Shown here: positions 26,601 through 41,600 of the stretch, piece after piece
Layout: each line of letters begins with the position of its first letter
Position numbering within the stretch: the first letter of the stretch is position 1
Assembly (NCBI GenBank): GCA_900660155.1
Contig: CABFPE010000530.1
Coordinates: 316,777 to 380,776, forward strand
Length of the DNA stretch: 64,000 bases
Direction of reading: 5' to 3'
DNA from: Hofstenia miamia
Lineage: Eukaryota; Xenacoelomorpha; Acoela; Hofsteniidae
Made by a program: the position numbers and the translations under genes
Notes under the pieces: generated by a model
The model's input: only the letters and a program-made list of their open reading frames with translations
Databases searched by the model: none
What the model was told of the DNA's origin: nothing

Positions 26601-29600
26601 TTAGTAATGTCAGGATCAATATGNNNNNNNNNNNNNNNNNNNNNNNNNNNNNNNNNNNNNNNNNNNNNNNNNNNNNNNNNNNNNNNNNNNNNNNNNNNNN
26701 NNNNNNNNNNNNNNNNNNNNNNNNNNNNNNNNNNNNNNNNNNNNNNNNNNNNNNNNNNNNNNNNNNNNNNNNNNNNNNNNNNNNNNNNNNNNNNNNNNNN
26801 NNNNNNNNNNNNNNNNNNNNNNNNNNNNNNNNNNNNNNNNNNNNNNNNNNNNNNNNNNNNNNNNNNNNNNNNNNNNNNNNNNNNNNNNNNNNNNNNNNNN
26901 NNNNNNNNNNNNNNNNNNNNNNNNNNNNNNNNNNNNNNNNNNNNNNNNNNNNNNNNNNNNNNNNNNNNNNNNNNNNNNNNNNNNNNNNNNNNNNNNNNNN
27001 NNNNNNNNNNNNNNNNNNNNNNNNNNNNNNNNNNNNNNNNNNNNNNNNNNNNNNNNNNNNNNNNNNNNNNNNNNNNNNNNNNNNNNNNNNNNNNNNNNNN
27101 NNNNNNNNNNNNNNNNNNNNNNNNNNNNNNNNNNNNNNNNNNNNNNNNNNNNNNNNNNNNNNNNNNNNNNNNNNNNNNNNNNNNNNNNNNNNNNNNNNNN
27201 NNNNNNNNNNNNNNNNNNNNNNNNNNNNNNNNNNNNNNNNNNNNNNNNNNNNNNNNNNNNNNNNNNNNNNNNNNNNNNNNNNNNNNNNNNNNNNNNNNNN
27301 NNNNNNNNNNNNNNNNNNNNNNNNNNNNNNNNNNNNNNNNNNNNNNNNNNNNNNNNNNNNNNNNNNNNNNNNNNNNNNNNNNNNNNNNNNNNNNNNNNNN
27401 NNNNNNNNNNNNNNNNNNNNNNNNNNNNNNNNNNNNNNNNNNNNNNNNNNNNNNNNNNNNNNNNNNNNNNNNNNNNNNNNNNNNNNNNNNNNNNNNNNNN
27501 NNNNNNNNNNNNNNNNNNNNNNNNNNNNNNNNNNNNNNNNNNNNNNNNNNNNNNNNNNNNNNNNNNNNNNNNNNNNNNNNNNNNNNNNNNNNNNNNNNNN
27601 NNNNNNNNNNNNNNNNNNNNNNNTATATATATTCAGACTTGTCAGCGAGCCGAGCTTGAGCAAAGTATTAGGTATACAATGCGCCATTTTTAAGCATAGC
27701 AAATTTATAGTACTCCTTGTTAATTTGATTATGCAGATTTTTCTTATTTTTTCATTCAATGTGCCTTTCTTATAATCATATTTTAGAAATGTTTTTTAAA
27801 TAATAGGAAGAGCTATGAAAAAAAATATATCGGACTGAAACTAGCCTCATTGAAAGATTTTATGTGACGAGCCGAACTGAACTTACTCAAAATTTAAACC
27901 AGTCGTGCTTAGAAATTTCGGCTTGTTGACAAGTGTGTATATATTATGTGTGATTTCGACCTCAAAAAGATTCGTATGGAGATATGCTCAATATGAGCAC
28001 TTATCCTCTCCAAAAGACGCATAAAGAAGAGTAAAAATGTGATCAAACATAATTTTTATATAAGAAGTCTAATCTAATTTTATAAATGTATTTAATAGAT
28101 TTGTTGTGTGCATAGGTTGGTTTTGGAAATATTATGAAATGTTTTAACAAATCGAATAAATTTCTTGTATGTTAATGACTTGAGTTCTTGTGCTATCCCG
28201 AAAGACATTTAAAAATGCAAACTTTGTATAGTTTATAAAAAGATGCCTTTGAAAACCTACTCATTCAATTTCCTTGTTTTGTTACAATCCTTGTTAGGAT
28301 TCTGTGTGATCATTGTCTCATGGAATTTACTGGTTCTACTAAATATTTCAGTGAGACTGGGATCATGAATAAACTAGGACTACGGATTTCAGAATATTAC
28401 GTATAATTTTTGCTAATTTTGTCAAAAAAATACGTATTACTGTGTGACAACAAGATAGCAAGTGAATCAAAAATGTGTGGAGCCGGGACCATTATAATTT
28501 TGGTCCCTCCGAACCATAATCCTTTCCACAATCCAACCTTATTACAGCAAGGTCTCAATGTATGAAAATTCGCTAATTCGAGTAATTCATAATGCTATGT
28601 GCATACATATATAATGCATTTTTACAGTTATTTATTTAGTGAATCTAATGTGAAAAGTATTCTGAAGAACCGAAATCGTAGGCTTTCAGATGTTGGCTGT
28701 GGAGGCAGCAGTAGCTCTGGTCGTCTACCGGTGAGGTCGAAATCAGAATCGTCAGTCAGACCCATTCTCAAGCCAAATGAAAGCCAGCCAGACCAATCCC
28801 GAAATTCACGTCCCAAGAAAAAAGGTTCTTAATTGACTTAGTTGCAAATCAAGTTCATTGTACTCGATTAATTGCATTCATCTTTCAACTAGTTAGCTTC
28901 GTATGCAAGTCAAATATTGAATTTTCTACTGGGAATAATTTCTGGTTTAAGCGTCACGTAATGATTACTTCATCGCACTGCCATCGTGTCTTTCGAAGCA
29001 TATGATCGCTGATTCGGTTAATTATATTTTCCACTTGGTCGTGGATCTTGTAATTAGCTGGATTAGCGCTTTGATTTCATTTCATTCATAATTTACAACG
29101 AATTTCAATTTCGTTCTGCTTTTCGAAAATAGCGACTATGAGAATTAAATTTAGAAAATTTATGCAGGTTTTAGTAACTAATTTCACAAATTTTCATTTC
29201 TTAATAAATTTAATGTTATATTCTTTCAGATGATTAAAATTTTTACAATGCACGAATGAAACTTTGATCCTTTTCTGCTTAACCAATTTACTGCTAAATA
29301 TGTAAGCTGGTCATGGGCGAACTGTGCGGTTACAAATTTTTCTAGTTGATGCGTTTACGGCTAGAATTTTCGGATATCAGTCTATTCTGTTTGACACTGA
29401 TATTACTAATTGCATTGTACGTCGTCACCAAATTAACTAAGATTAATTTAAGTGGTTAATTTGGTTTTTGGTAATTCGATCGTTCGAAAAATTCCTTCCT
29501 TAAATTTTAGTATTTTTTCAAATTTGTTATTATTTTTAGTGTTTTGTTTTGCGTTTTAGGAAGTCTAGGTCGGTTATGAGTATCATTAAATATGGACTTT

Positions 29601-32600
29601 TATGCTAAAGTCACGAAATGCTCGTAACCGCACAGCTCTAGGTCTCAGATGCAGCAGCAATGTTGCTGCAAATGCAACATAATTTATAGTTAAAATAAAT
29701 GAATGCTATATGTCAAAGCTGGAACATGATTCCATTTTTTGCACTCCATGTAAATGCGGATTGCAACTTCAAAATTGTAACTGCTAGTATCCATTTTGTT
29801 ACAGTGACCCGATTTTCTCCCTATCTTTTAGGCCCATCGTATGATTGACAGTATCTCTTCGAGAGATGCACTTCTTCAATAAATTTGAGAAGAGAAACCA
29901 GCTTGAATCTGGTCTTTTTCTCTTCATATATATATATATATACACCTTAATTACTCTCTTCAATAGAGATGTACGAGTACGAGTGGTAGGGTGATTATAC
30001 AAAAAAAGAATCACTAATATTTCACAAATTTTTTTATTAATATAAATCATATTGAAATGCTTGCTATGGTAATTTCTTAAAACTGAAACATAAGTTTAGA
30101 TTTAAATCACTGAAAATTCTAAATTTATGAATTGTGATTTTGGTAGAGATGTTATGGAACAGAAAATTAATCTATTGTATTGTTATATTATAAGCAAAAT
30201 TTAATGACTTATGCATTTATGATATTTGATATTGAAAGTTGTATAAGTCTTCTCTTGAACTTATACAAGATGTGATTATTGTTCATTCCATAAATTGACT
30301 GGGTTGTAAGAACTACGTGTATCTTCCAAAATTTATTCTTGAATATCAATGGAAGTAGGGGCAATTTTTGGACGATGCCACCGCAATTTGTTGACCTTCA
30401 TACCAGTTTTTCAGAGATTGCTAATACTATAAGAATACCAATCAAGAAGCAAATTGCTAATTGTAATTTTGTGCGGTTACCTGTCGAAAGATGGCGTTAA
30501 ATAGTTTCCAGTTGAAAGTATATATAACAAAGCACAAAATTATTTTGGAACATATTGATTCTAATAGTTATTATTTATTTACAAATTCTCGACAACTGGA
30601 AGTAATTATTTTTTGTAAGCTTTATTGAAGCATATGTTTAGGTATTCTTAAAGGAAGAAGTAGCAGTACAGATGGTTGTCTGCGTCAAAGTGCCGTGCTT
30701 CGTTTTGAAGATGAAGAAAATAGCTATCCCCAAGAGAGTGCCAGTATACTTAAGAGTAATAGCAGCTTAGGGCTTAATATTGATTCAGACTATGAAAGTG
30801 ATGGACTAAGGAGTATTCTTAAAACTGATATGTAAGTTTTTTATTTGTTATGTTGGCAGCAATTAGAAAATGGAAAAATTGTTAAATATTTGTGCACATT
30901 GACAAATTTATTTGACAGTCTCATTTACTAGGCATTTCATATAAACTTCAATTACTTAATTTATGCTAACTATTATGCATTCCGAGTTTATTTCCTATGT
31001 GCTTAATAAAATTAGTTACGTTATTAATCGTTTTGTAAATTAAAAATTGACAAACGTTATTGATGAAAATTATGCTAGCCCAAAAATTAGGATAAGGCAC
31101 GAGTGTGCTATGCATTGCATTTCCAATATTTTTGCATCAAGAAAACTTTTTTTGGCATTGCATTGATTCCATGAACATCATTAAAGTGCATAAAAACTAG
31201 AGAGTATCCCCAACCCCTCCTTCTCCTCCACACCCCCTCCTTACTGTCTCACGCGCCTATGAAAGTTCCCCAAATTCATTTTAGTAAAGCCATTGATTTT
31301 CAACAATGTATTTGCACAAAACATAGTTCCATAGTAAAATTAATGAAAATTGATAACTCATATAACTATGTCAAGGCATGAAAAAATTGGAAAATGCATC
31401 TATGTGGGAATCAGTAAGGCATGCACCAAACAATTAAGCTGGTATAAAATGTGTGTTCACGTATAAAGCGAAATTTGATGAGGTCCATTAGTATTCCTAG
31501 CAGCAAATTTGTTGGCAAAATAGTGAAGAATTATCTAAGTTTTGTATTTTTCATGCTTCCCTAGTTGAACATTTTCATTGGATTGCATTATATTGATTGT
31601 AAGATTGTCTGTATTATAAACTGTGACTTGTGTTATCCAAATTGATTTGTGAACAATAATTTTTTCTAGTGATTATATTAAATGTTTGTTGAATGATTAT
31701 ATGTTTAGTTCTACTTCCTGTGAAGATGTGTCATCAGAAGGAATTCTGCGTGCTTGTTCAGCTGACCAATCAGACAGTAGCATCCGCAGTATTTTAAAGT
31801 CATCAGTGGAGTCATCTTCAGAGGACTTGCGCGATCTGGACTCTTCACGTTGGGAAAGCGGTCCTGAAGATGACTCTAGTGTCAAACATTTGAAAGGCAT
31901 TTTGAAGAATAGTGGAAGCAGTGAGCCAGAGAAAAGCGTTTCTATACAAATGGAGCCTCTACTTATTCAGAGGGGGATCCTGAGACATTCTGGTTCTTTA
32001 AATGATTTAACTACTGACAGCGTACATGAAGACGAAGGTAGCTGCCATTTTTTCAGTTTTTTATCTAAAAAATTTATAACAGTTTTGCACTACTAACCAT
32101 GATTTTTTCAAGCGGCGAAAAATTACTATAAATTTCACAATTTAGAGCGATCAAGAGAACAGGTCTAGTCATTCCTAACCTCTGAACTTATTGGGGTCTC
32201 ATGAGTTAGTATTATTAATTGAAAAAAACGTTCGGTATCAATTTTAAATTTATAAGAAAGAACTCATATTTGAAAATATTTAAATCAAGCAGCTCATCAT
32301 CATTTTTATCATTGCATTTGTTTTACAAATATAAGCAAAACATGTTTGCATTTCAAAGAAATTTCTTCACTTCTTTCATCTAAATTCTTAAATAATTCTT
32401 CGTCTGAGTTTTTAATATCTTTCTTTCAAGCTTCACTTACGCTTCACTGGTTTCGACGTACTACTAACCTATTGTATTGAAATTTCTAACTGACCTTATA
32501 CACTTGGTAAGTTCATCCTCTGTTAATTTAATGGAAACAATTACTGTCATTTTTCTGCCTGTTTTCTAGTCCTTTTAACATTTATAATGCTAAAAAACTA

Positions 32601-35600
32601 TTTTAGAAGCACTTCTTATATTTGTGAATTTTTTCATTTTTCAATTTTTATACATTTCCTATAAAAATAATTCATAAAGATATACAGAAGTACTTAATAT
32701 GTTTGCGAAGTTATACTTTTTCAACTTATATACATTTCCTACTGAAATCAGTAATAGAATATACAAAAACATTCATACATTTGTGAAGTTATACATTTTT
32801 CAACTTATATAAATTTCCTAAAGAACATCAAAAAATAAATATTTACAAAAGCACTTCTTATGTTTTTTAAATTATACATTTTTCATCTTATACCTCGAAT
32901 GCCCCGTAAACAAACAAAACTTTGTAACATCATAAATGATATTTTAACAGGTAATATTTTCGATTAGGAAGTAGAAACTCTTAAGGCTTTGTGGGAATGA
33001 CAAGATCTTTTCGCAGTGTCCTCTAAGAATTTTTAAGTATTTATTAGTTATAAATAATTGCCCTTTAGGTGTTTCGGTATTGCCTCGAGACAAGAGAAGA
33101 AGCATCTTAAAAAGGCGTTCTCATTCCTTCCAAAACTCCACCAACCCAAATGAATACTCCTCAAGTGAATATGATTCCCTCCACTATAGGCCACAGGCAC
33201 AAAGCAATATCAGTATTCAATCCCTCGATGAGGACGAACAAAATTTGTTTCTGTCCCCTAGCCCTAGAAGTGACAATGAGCTCAATTCGTTTGAGGAATC
33301 TAGCTCGAGACCATCTACCATAGATACCTCCACAGAAGACATTAATTTTAATCAGGATGAATATGCCATTCGGGAACCCCATGTATCATTTGAGGAACCA
33401 ATGCAAACCCTTTTTGACTATGATTGCCAGCAATCGAATGGTGCTGCATATGTTTCTTCAAACGAGTATTCAGTTGGCGCCTTCAGTCCTCAAATCCTTT
33501 ATGATTCTTCTGATTTACCGGATCTTTCAAATGAACAAAATAACATTTCAACTAGCAAATATAATGAAAGTCCGTCAACTAGCGCGAATTCACATATCAT
33601 TGAGGATGTAGCTTTAGAAAACGTAAATATCAGTTCTTTAAAACATGGTCACATTTCCAGTTCGTGTGAGGATCTTCATCAGTGTGAACCGCATGATGAA
33701 ATGAATCGTTTGTGTTTCAAAGAAAACTGTCATTTAGAGATGGATGTAGATACTGAAGTTGCACATCAATGTACCCCCACTAATTCCAGCGAGTCTACGT
33801 TAATCTTCGATAATGGCGTTTCAGTGGTTCATACCAACGCAACATCAGCGGAAACAATGCAATACTCTGAAGATGCTGGATGTCTCAGTCAATTGGTTGA
33901 GTCTTCAAAAGCTACTAAAGCTAGGCGTCGAAGCAAATCGGTAATTTTTTAATTAATATTTGAATTTGTGTTTTGAGAAAATTATTTTCCAAAAGAGGAG
34001 TATTGATATCCTATTATATTACACATTTTCTGAATATATTCGAACTGCCAACAATTACACCATTTGTTTTTTCAATGTATGCATATTTTATTAAAGTTTG
34101 TATCATATTTAATATTTGGCTTTCGTGTAGCAGGCTTTCCCTTAAATTTCCAAGTTTCTATGTTCTGTGGAAGCTGATGTGACAAGGTTGTTTCATCCCC
34201 ATAGACTTCATTAAGGTAGTTCATAATATCTTTGAAGCTCAAATGCGTGAACACGCGAATTCGATTGACTGAGCAATGTTGAAGCTTATGCAATACTAGC
34301 CCCATGTAAAGTTTTCATCCAATTCATCAACTAGAATTGTTGCATTCCAGATTTACAGCAATAAACTTATTTAGTCAACCTGATTTTTTACTCTTACAAG
34401 TATAAATTTTTCGTTTTTCTGGTAAATGTATAATTTCATACAGTTTTGATGAATTACCAATTATTTTTTCAAGGTCGGGTCAAATTAGGTTGAACTATTA
34501 ATGTCTGGAATCAGATTAGCCTGATGCGTACATATTGGGAATGGTTGTAAATCTTAGTTTCCATGTTGGCTTTTTGCATTTGAACTTCAGTGCAATTAAT
34601 TGAGTTTAAATAATAGTGTTTAAAATTAAATGGTGTTTAACTTATTACAATATTAGCAATTATTTTTCCCGTCCCTGGTTATAGTACGCTGACTATCCGT
34701 CAATCCCTGTTATGCTATTGACATTGAGTAATTGCAAAAGTGAAATAGTTAGTACTACTGTTGACTTGCTACGCTTCCTGTAGTCGTTGTGTCAACGGGA
34801 TGGTTTATGTGTCAAGTGATTTTTTCATCGAAGTATTCAAACAACACTTTGACCAGCACACAAATGAACTGAAGACTTACATTAAACAGCAAATGGACGA
34901 GTTATTCAGGAAAATAGAAAAACTCAACCACAGTGATTATGGGATAGACAGCATTGACTCCGAGAGTACGCTGTCTGACAATGAAAGTAGATACTTCAGT
35001 GATCCTGAGCATGTAAGACTTTCCTACTTAACTTTTTCAGCTCTTGAAATCACCCATCTTCCATGACCCATTAATTTTAATACTTAAGAATTTTCCAAGC
35101 CTGTTAGATGAGTATGGTTGATTGGAGATGTTTACTACCGGAGGAATTATCATACACATTGAAAAAATAGGCCAAGCATGCTTAAGCTTTTAAGAAAAAG
35201 TCAGTTTGTATCAAACGGACAATTTTTATTTTGTATTGATTTAGTTTCTACATTTTAGCTAAAATATAGGTTTTAGTTATGATTGAGGTTAAGCGGTTTA
35301 TTATCGGTGTTTGTAACACTGCACTTGAGGTTACTACGTGATTTCTTTTCTATGTGGTGTTCGCTTGATAACTAATATTTATTCTTGTAATTCTACCGTT
35401 CTTTTTGAAAATACTTATGTATCTCACTTGAGGGCTACCATTGTGCTGAAATATGCGCAAATACAATTGAGCAATAAGCTTGTAACTGTGCTCACGTATG
35501 TTTCCATTTAATTTTATTTTGCATAGATAGAACTTGTCAAACTGTAAAAATCTTTCCATATTTTCAATTTACTTCTTTATTTTATTTATAGTTTTAAGTA

Positions 35601-38600
35601 ATTTTTATCATTTAAACAGGAGAATTTGTATCACCTATCTCAATTTATAATAGTGTAATTTTCTTTCACATTTATATCGCATAGTGAGATTTTGTGCATC
35701 AACATTTCTTTTGCCAAAATATTTGTGATTTACAATAATTCATTTGCTAACATACTAAGCTTACGATGGAATAACTTGCTATCTCAAAATTAGTGAAATT
35801 TCGGAAAACCTATTCGTTATGTATTAAGCAGAACGAGAAAATCGCTCCAGTGAGCTGAACATCTCCAGAATTTATACAATTTATGCTGCAGAGTCTGAAA
35901 TTTTTTAACCCCCTAAAAAGGTTGTTTGCTGACTTTCAATTGTTGAAAGTATTGGAGACGCCTGGAAATTTATTTTTTACGAGGTCTGGTCTGTTGTTAT
36001 ATCTTTTGGCTGTTCTATTTACAGATATTGTCTATGACATGTATGCGCCACAGTTAATTTGAGCACACTTTTGTACAGTGTTATTACGCATGAAAATTGC
36101 TTAATGTTCAGCTTAGAATTGCCTTGAAATTTATGATTTCAAACGCGTGAACACCCTCTGAATTGCGTTATGAAAGTCTTCCAATAGTCCAGAGTTGTGT
36201 TAACTTAGCACATATTTCCGTTATCTAATGCAAACAATTGACATTTGCGTCTGTAATGTGATGTATCCGTCAACAAATGGTGTGATGATTGGCACATTTA
36301 GCAGAATCAATGTTGCCTTTAAACTTTCCGCAAATCCCATCTGATATAACCAGGGTTTTCTAATCGAGTTGAGTGTTTACATTTCGAGATTCAGTGCGGG
36401 TATTTTTTCAGTACAATTCCGAGTTCAATCGAGTTCTTTCGAATTTTTTTAGAGTAAATAATATTTTTTTAATATTGCGATAGGACAGGATGTCAGGTCA
36501 AAATAGAACAGCACAGGACAGATCAGAATGGGAAATCAGGGCATTTTTTGAAACTAATGCACGGTTCATAACCTCAACGGTTTACATTAGTTATAGTATA
36601 TTTACTTACAAAGTTTTTGTTTAAACTATAATCTAATACATTATGATGCAACACTTCATTTTTAACGGAATTTAATCTGGGAATTATATCTCTCCTCTAT
36701 TATAATTATACATGTTGATAAAATATTTTGTTTACATGTTACATTTCAATATAATCATGCATCAGGTTGGTCTTTATATATGTAAGACTAGTTTACATTG
36801 TTCGTTTGGAGAAACATTAGTATTTCCGTTAATCAGGAAAGACATTATTAAATTTGAACAGGACAGAACTAGGAAAAAAAATTTGTAAGTCACATCCCTA
36901 ATTTATTTTATAATACTCCGAGTTTCGTAAACTAAAAAATATGTATTTGCGATTGACATAGAAACTGAAATTTAAAGTAATTTTTTGTAGTATTTTCAAG
37001 TGCATTCTCTTCTGAGTTTTTTGATCAAGTTTTGCAAACTCATTAGAGTTGGGGTTTTTAGCATTCCGGGACTCGAAAACCTTGGATATAAAATCAAATC
37101 ATAAATTCGTGCTGAAATAATATCGAAAACTGCTTTATCCTAATTGAATGTTGACACAATATGTGTGGTTTGTGCCTACACTCTACTTCAATTTAAATGT
37201 TACATAGTTTTAACCATAAATTATGCGGAGGTATTAAATAAATTTACAATAGAGACCGCCACCAGTTTGTTTAATATGGTAATAACCGATCAATTACGAT
37301 TTCTTTTTTAATTTAAGGTAGTCTGAAGTAGTGTCGCTTTTATATAAGCATTGACTTTTGTTTTTCTTAAATGTTTGTCTTAAAACTACTCTTCATTTTT
37401 TTCTTTTAGAATAACAGAAAAGAGTCCATAGTTTGTTAATACATTTGATAAAAAATGCCCGATAACTTATAAAGATTTCTTAAGTATTTTAATTTAATAA
37501 GACAAAATTGATTCTTTTGGTAATTTTTTGTTTTGAAGAAAACAGCGTGTGTGCAAACTTATCTGTGTTGATGCCAAATTTACAAAGTATTTAGTTTTTT
37601 AAAAATTCTTATTAAAAATGAAAAATGTAAAGAAATTGTAGAAAAGATAGGTTTTTGATGCGTTGCCGAGTACTAACCTGTGCAAACCCTAAATAAGCAT
37701 CTAGCCCCCTTGAATGTGATTTTCTACAATTTTAGAACTGACAGCAAAAGTTAGTTACTCTCTATGTGACTATTCATGCCAGTGGTAGCAATTGATCAAT
37801 TGTTGCCTGCTTGCTAACTAATGCTTACCCAATTTGTTTCCATAACCGCCCACAATATTTGAGGCTGGTACATCTGGTACATTAGTTGCTAACTAAGCTA
37901 ACTCAAAAACGGAGGCCGGCTATTGAATATAATGATATGGAGTATATGCCAACGATATCAAATACGTTATATTTGTCGCTGAGTAATCGCTGTTCATATT
38001 TATTCCGCTCATTCACTCCACTTAGTATATACAACATGTTTGTCTATCCTTGTCTTTCACTTCAGGTAATTTCCATTAAATTTCGTTGGATATATTTTTA
38101 ATAGTTGCTTTTATTTATCTAAATTTAATATGTATGCACTTTTCTGGAGTTGAAGGGCGTTAAAATATTCGTTTGGGTAAGTCGTTGTGGAGCTTCAATA
38201 TTTAATTTTTCAATCAATAGCTCAATTTTTAAGGTAATAATTTAAGAATATGCTTCATAAACCCAATTTTAGCTATTATTTAGGAATACCATAAATAAGT
38301 AAGGTAAATTGGCTCCATTTTTTAACGATTAATGTTTTCAGTAGTATTTTTACTCAATTTTTAATTCAATTTAAACTTAATGCATTACTAAAATGTGTGT
38401 AGTTTTCATTAAGATATTCTTGGTTCTAGGTGTTTTTGCTTGTTTTGCAGAATAATTGTTTTTTCCTCACATTTTTAATGTTTGTGCAAATTGTTCAAAA
38501 CAAATGCCCACTTTTTCATGCAGATTCAAAGAAAATTCTCATGTAAAAGTGCTTTTAGATGAAACGAATCTTTGATCAAAACAATGAAAACTTTGAACAA

Positions 38601-41600
38601 GCCTTCTGATTTCTTTTTGAAATGCTCATTCCAGTGCAAAGCCGTTTCCAAAATCAATTTCACAAGAAGTTCTTGCTAAAATCCAATGTAGAAAGCCATA
38701 TTTCTTTACAATATTTCTAAATTCATTGATGTCCACAAGAACTAAGACTTCTCAAAGAGTTTTGAATGTATAACACCAAAAATGAGTGATCTTGCCCTAT
38801 TTGCGGAATCTTAAAATCAACAAACTTGCCAAGAAATGAATAATGGCAATATTTTGAATTGTACTTTGTGTGTTGAGTTTGCGCCAAGAACTCAACATAG
38901 AGAACAACAGCACGTAGTCTTAAATCAATACATCAATCCCCTTCTATATCATAAATTTTAACTATTGTTCATATCAGATATGAACATGGGCTAGAGTAAG
39001 CAGTACTGAATTGGAAAAAAAATGGGCTGATGAATTAAAAAAACTTAAGTAACAGTTCACTCCAATCAACTCAAATATAGTGATTGCTATGTGATTTATA
39101 AACAATGTGCTGAAATTTGACATTATCATATACTCTCCTAAAACACAATTTCAGTGTGTAGATGTCGTTATAGGTTTTTAGTATAGCCAATTTTGGTTAA
39201 TCCAACCAAAAAATTAAAGACATTACTTGGTCAAAATCATAAAAATGAACCGAATTTGCATTAATTTTAATGGGGCGGGCCGTGTTTGGTCCTACATTTT
39301 CAGATTTGTCAATCTCCGGTTCATATTTTTCAATGTTGACATTTTATATGATACTGATTAAATCTTCAAGAAAACTATGCTTTCATCTGGTGTCGCGCTT
39401 TATAATTAAAAATAAGAATTTGGCCTCTTATGTGAAATCTAATTAACTGATTTAATATGATTGTGCTTGCATTCTTGCAATATGTATAGCATTTACATGA
39501 CATTGGTGTTTACTCATTACTTCTAGAAAGTATGGGAAACGGTGGTTAAATATTCTGTGGGAGGACTAGCATATTTAGCTAGAATTAAATTTGTAAACTG
39601 TTAATGTGCTGCTTGTAATATCAGACTTCCCATTTTGCTTAACCCTATTCCCTCCAACTTCAAGAAAATGCTCCACACTTATGTAATCTTACAAACAAAG
39701 CATGTTAACGCATGCATTAACAGTCCTTCTTGTGCTATATATGAATACTATAGTCAACTTAACACATTTAGTATGACAAACGAAAATAATCAAAACTTTT
39801 TGAATTTGAGAAAAGTAAACAACTATTCAAGATAAATGTCTGATTTAGTCTTCAACACACGTGTGCTGTACACACCAGAATTTGGTCATTAGTAAATGTC
39901 TTTAAATTTATGGAGTGTCTCAGTGCAATTAGTGGTTAGACTATGTAGAATATAATATTCTATATACCGATTGAAAAACTTATTAAATGTTGCTGTAGAC
40001 TTCGAAATTGATTATTTCTATTATCCTGTAACAGCTACATAGCTGTAAAATTTTACAAAATTTTTACATGAATGAACCGTTGATTATAACAAACCCAATT
40101 CATGCCAACGTTGCTTCAGATTTGAATGGATTTTTAGGTGTGAAAGAACTTGTTAGTTTTATTGCGACTTGAAATGATAAGCAAATAATGCACATGCGAC
40201 TGTTAACATTGTAGGTCACCTCAATTTCTAATAACATAAGCTTTGTGTCTGCTAAGAAATTGTTTTGTTACATTCCAAATCTATTGGAAAGTTTCTAGTT
40301 TTATTGGCGAATTATTGCGAACATTATATATCACGTACTTTTTATTCCTGAGAAATTGCTTATATTTTTAGAAAAAGTTTTATTTATTGTATTTGTCACA
40401 TTTGAGTGGGTGACTGACCTTTTCACTTTATATTTTGTCAGTTATGTTCAGTCATCGTTCGTATCCAATTTAACCCAAAGCAATCATATTAGTTTTAAAA
40501 GTCTTTAGTAGTTAAACTCTCCCACAATGATCCATTGTCATGATTAATTTTAACCCATACATCTCTAGTTTCACAATGCATGCTGCATGTTATCGATAAC
40601 GATATTATCGATGTGTTACAATAGATTATTGGATTGTTTAATATACCTCAATATGGATATATTGATTATCATCAATATCGGTTAAGCATAAAATTCAACA
40701 ACTTTATTGAGGTTTTATGCTCCAAAAGTGTTTACTACAAAAAATATCTGTCTTTTCATTGTTAGCAGGCAAGTGTTATTGAAAATATATTTACACAACT
40801 GTACAAAGTTTCAATAACATTTACAGTACAAGAAATGTAGCTTTGATTTTTCAATAGTTTGTTTGGGTGTGCCACCGAAAATCCACAATTATCGTAACAG
40901 ACCAAAAGATAAATCGATATTTTTAAAAGTTGTGATAGATAAATCTTATCGACAATATCGTCCATTATCGGTTACTCAATCATCCATTTAACACTCTTGT
41001 TTTATTTAAATTTAATAATAAGATATATATATATATATATATATATCAGAAATAAACATCTGATAGACTTAATATGATGCCTAGTAATTAAAAATATTTT
41101 TTTAAATGTCTATTTGGGAATAGAAGTTCACATTTTTTGGAATGTCTTTTTCCTTAATCTTAATTTCTTAATTGAATAGTCCGATCTTTTTTCTGCTAAA
41201 TCTTCAAGAATATGACAATTTCTTGATATTTTTGTATATAGGCGTTCATCATGTTCTAAGATCAGATCTGAAATAGGATGAAAATCTGATATTAAATTTT
41301 TGACAATGCTTTCTTTTGTAAGCAATCAATTTCTTTAATGATTTTTTTGGCGCGCCATCTCAACAACTAAGCAATAGGTCAGATTAGGAAAAACAAGTTT
41401 TTGTTACAATATTTTTAAATCAGTTGGAGTAGAATAATTTTTGACCTTACATATAATATGTAGCGTTTAAGTACAATGTAACAAACATTAATTCAGCATC
41501 TTGTATAATTACTTAATTCTAAATAAAATGCTTGGTCAGTTGGCACATGCATTGTATTTCGCCGTTATATATCTACTGTCTTTACTTCAATTATTAAGAA

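Noticed and set aside
26580-27775. Three long open frames of 359-389 codons
   Set aside because: They are made almost entirely of N in the assembly gap; no real coding content.
34072-34305. Minus ORF with EVYGDETTLS, possibly a mariner-type HTH
   Set aside because: Only a few residues resemble the family and no linker or catalytic part follows.
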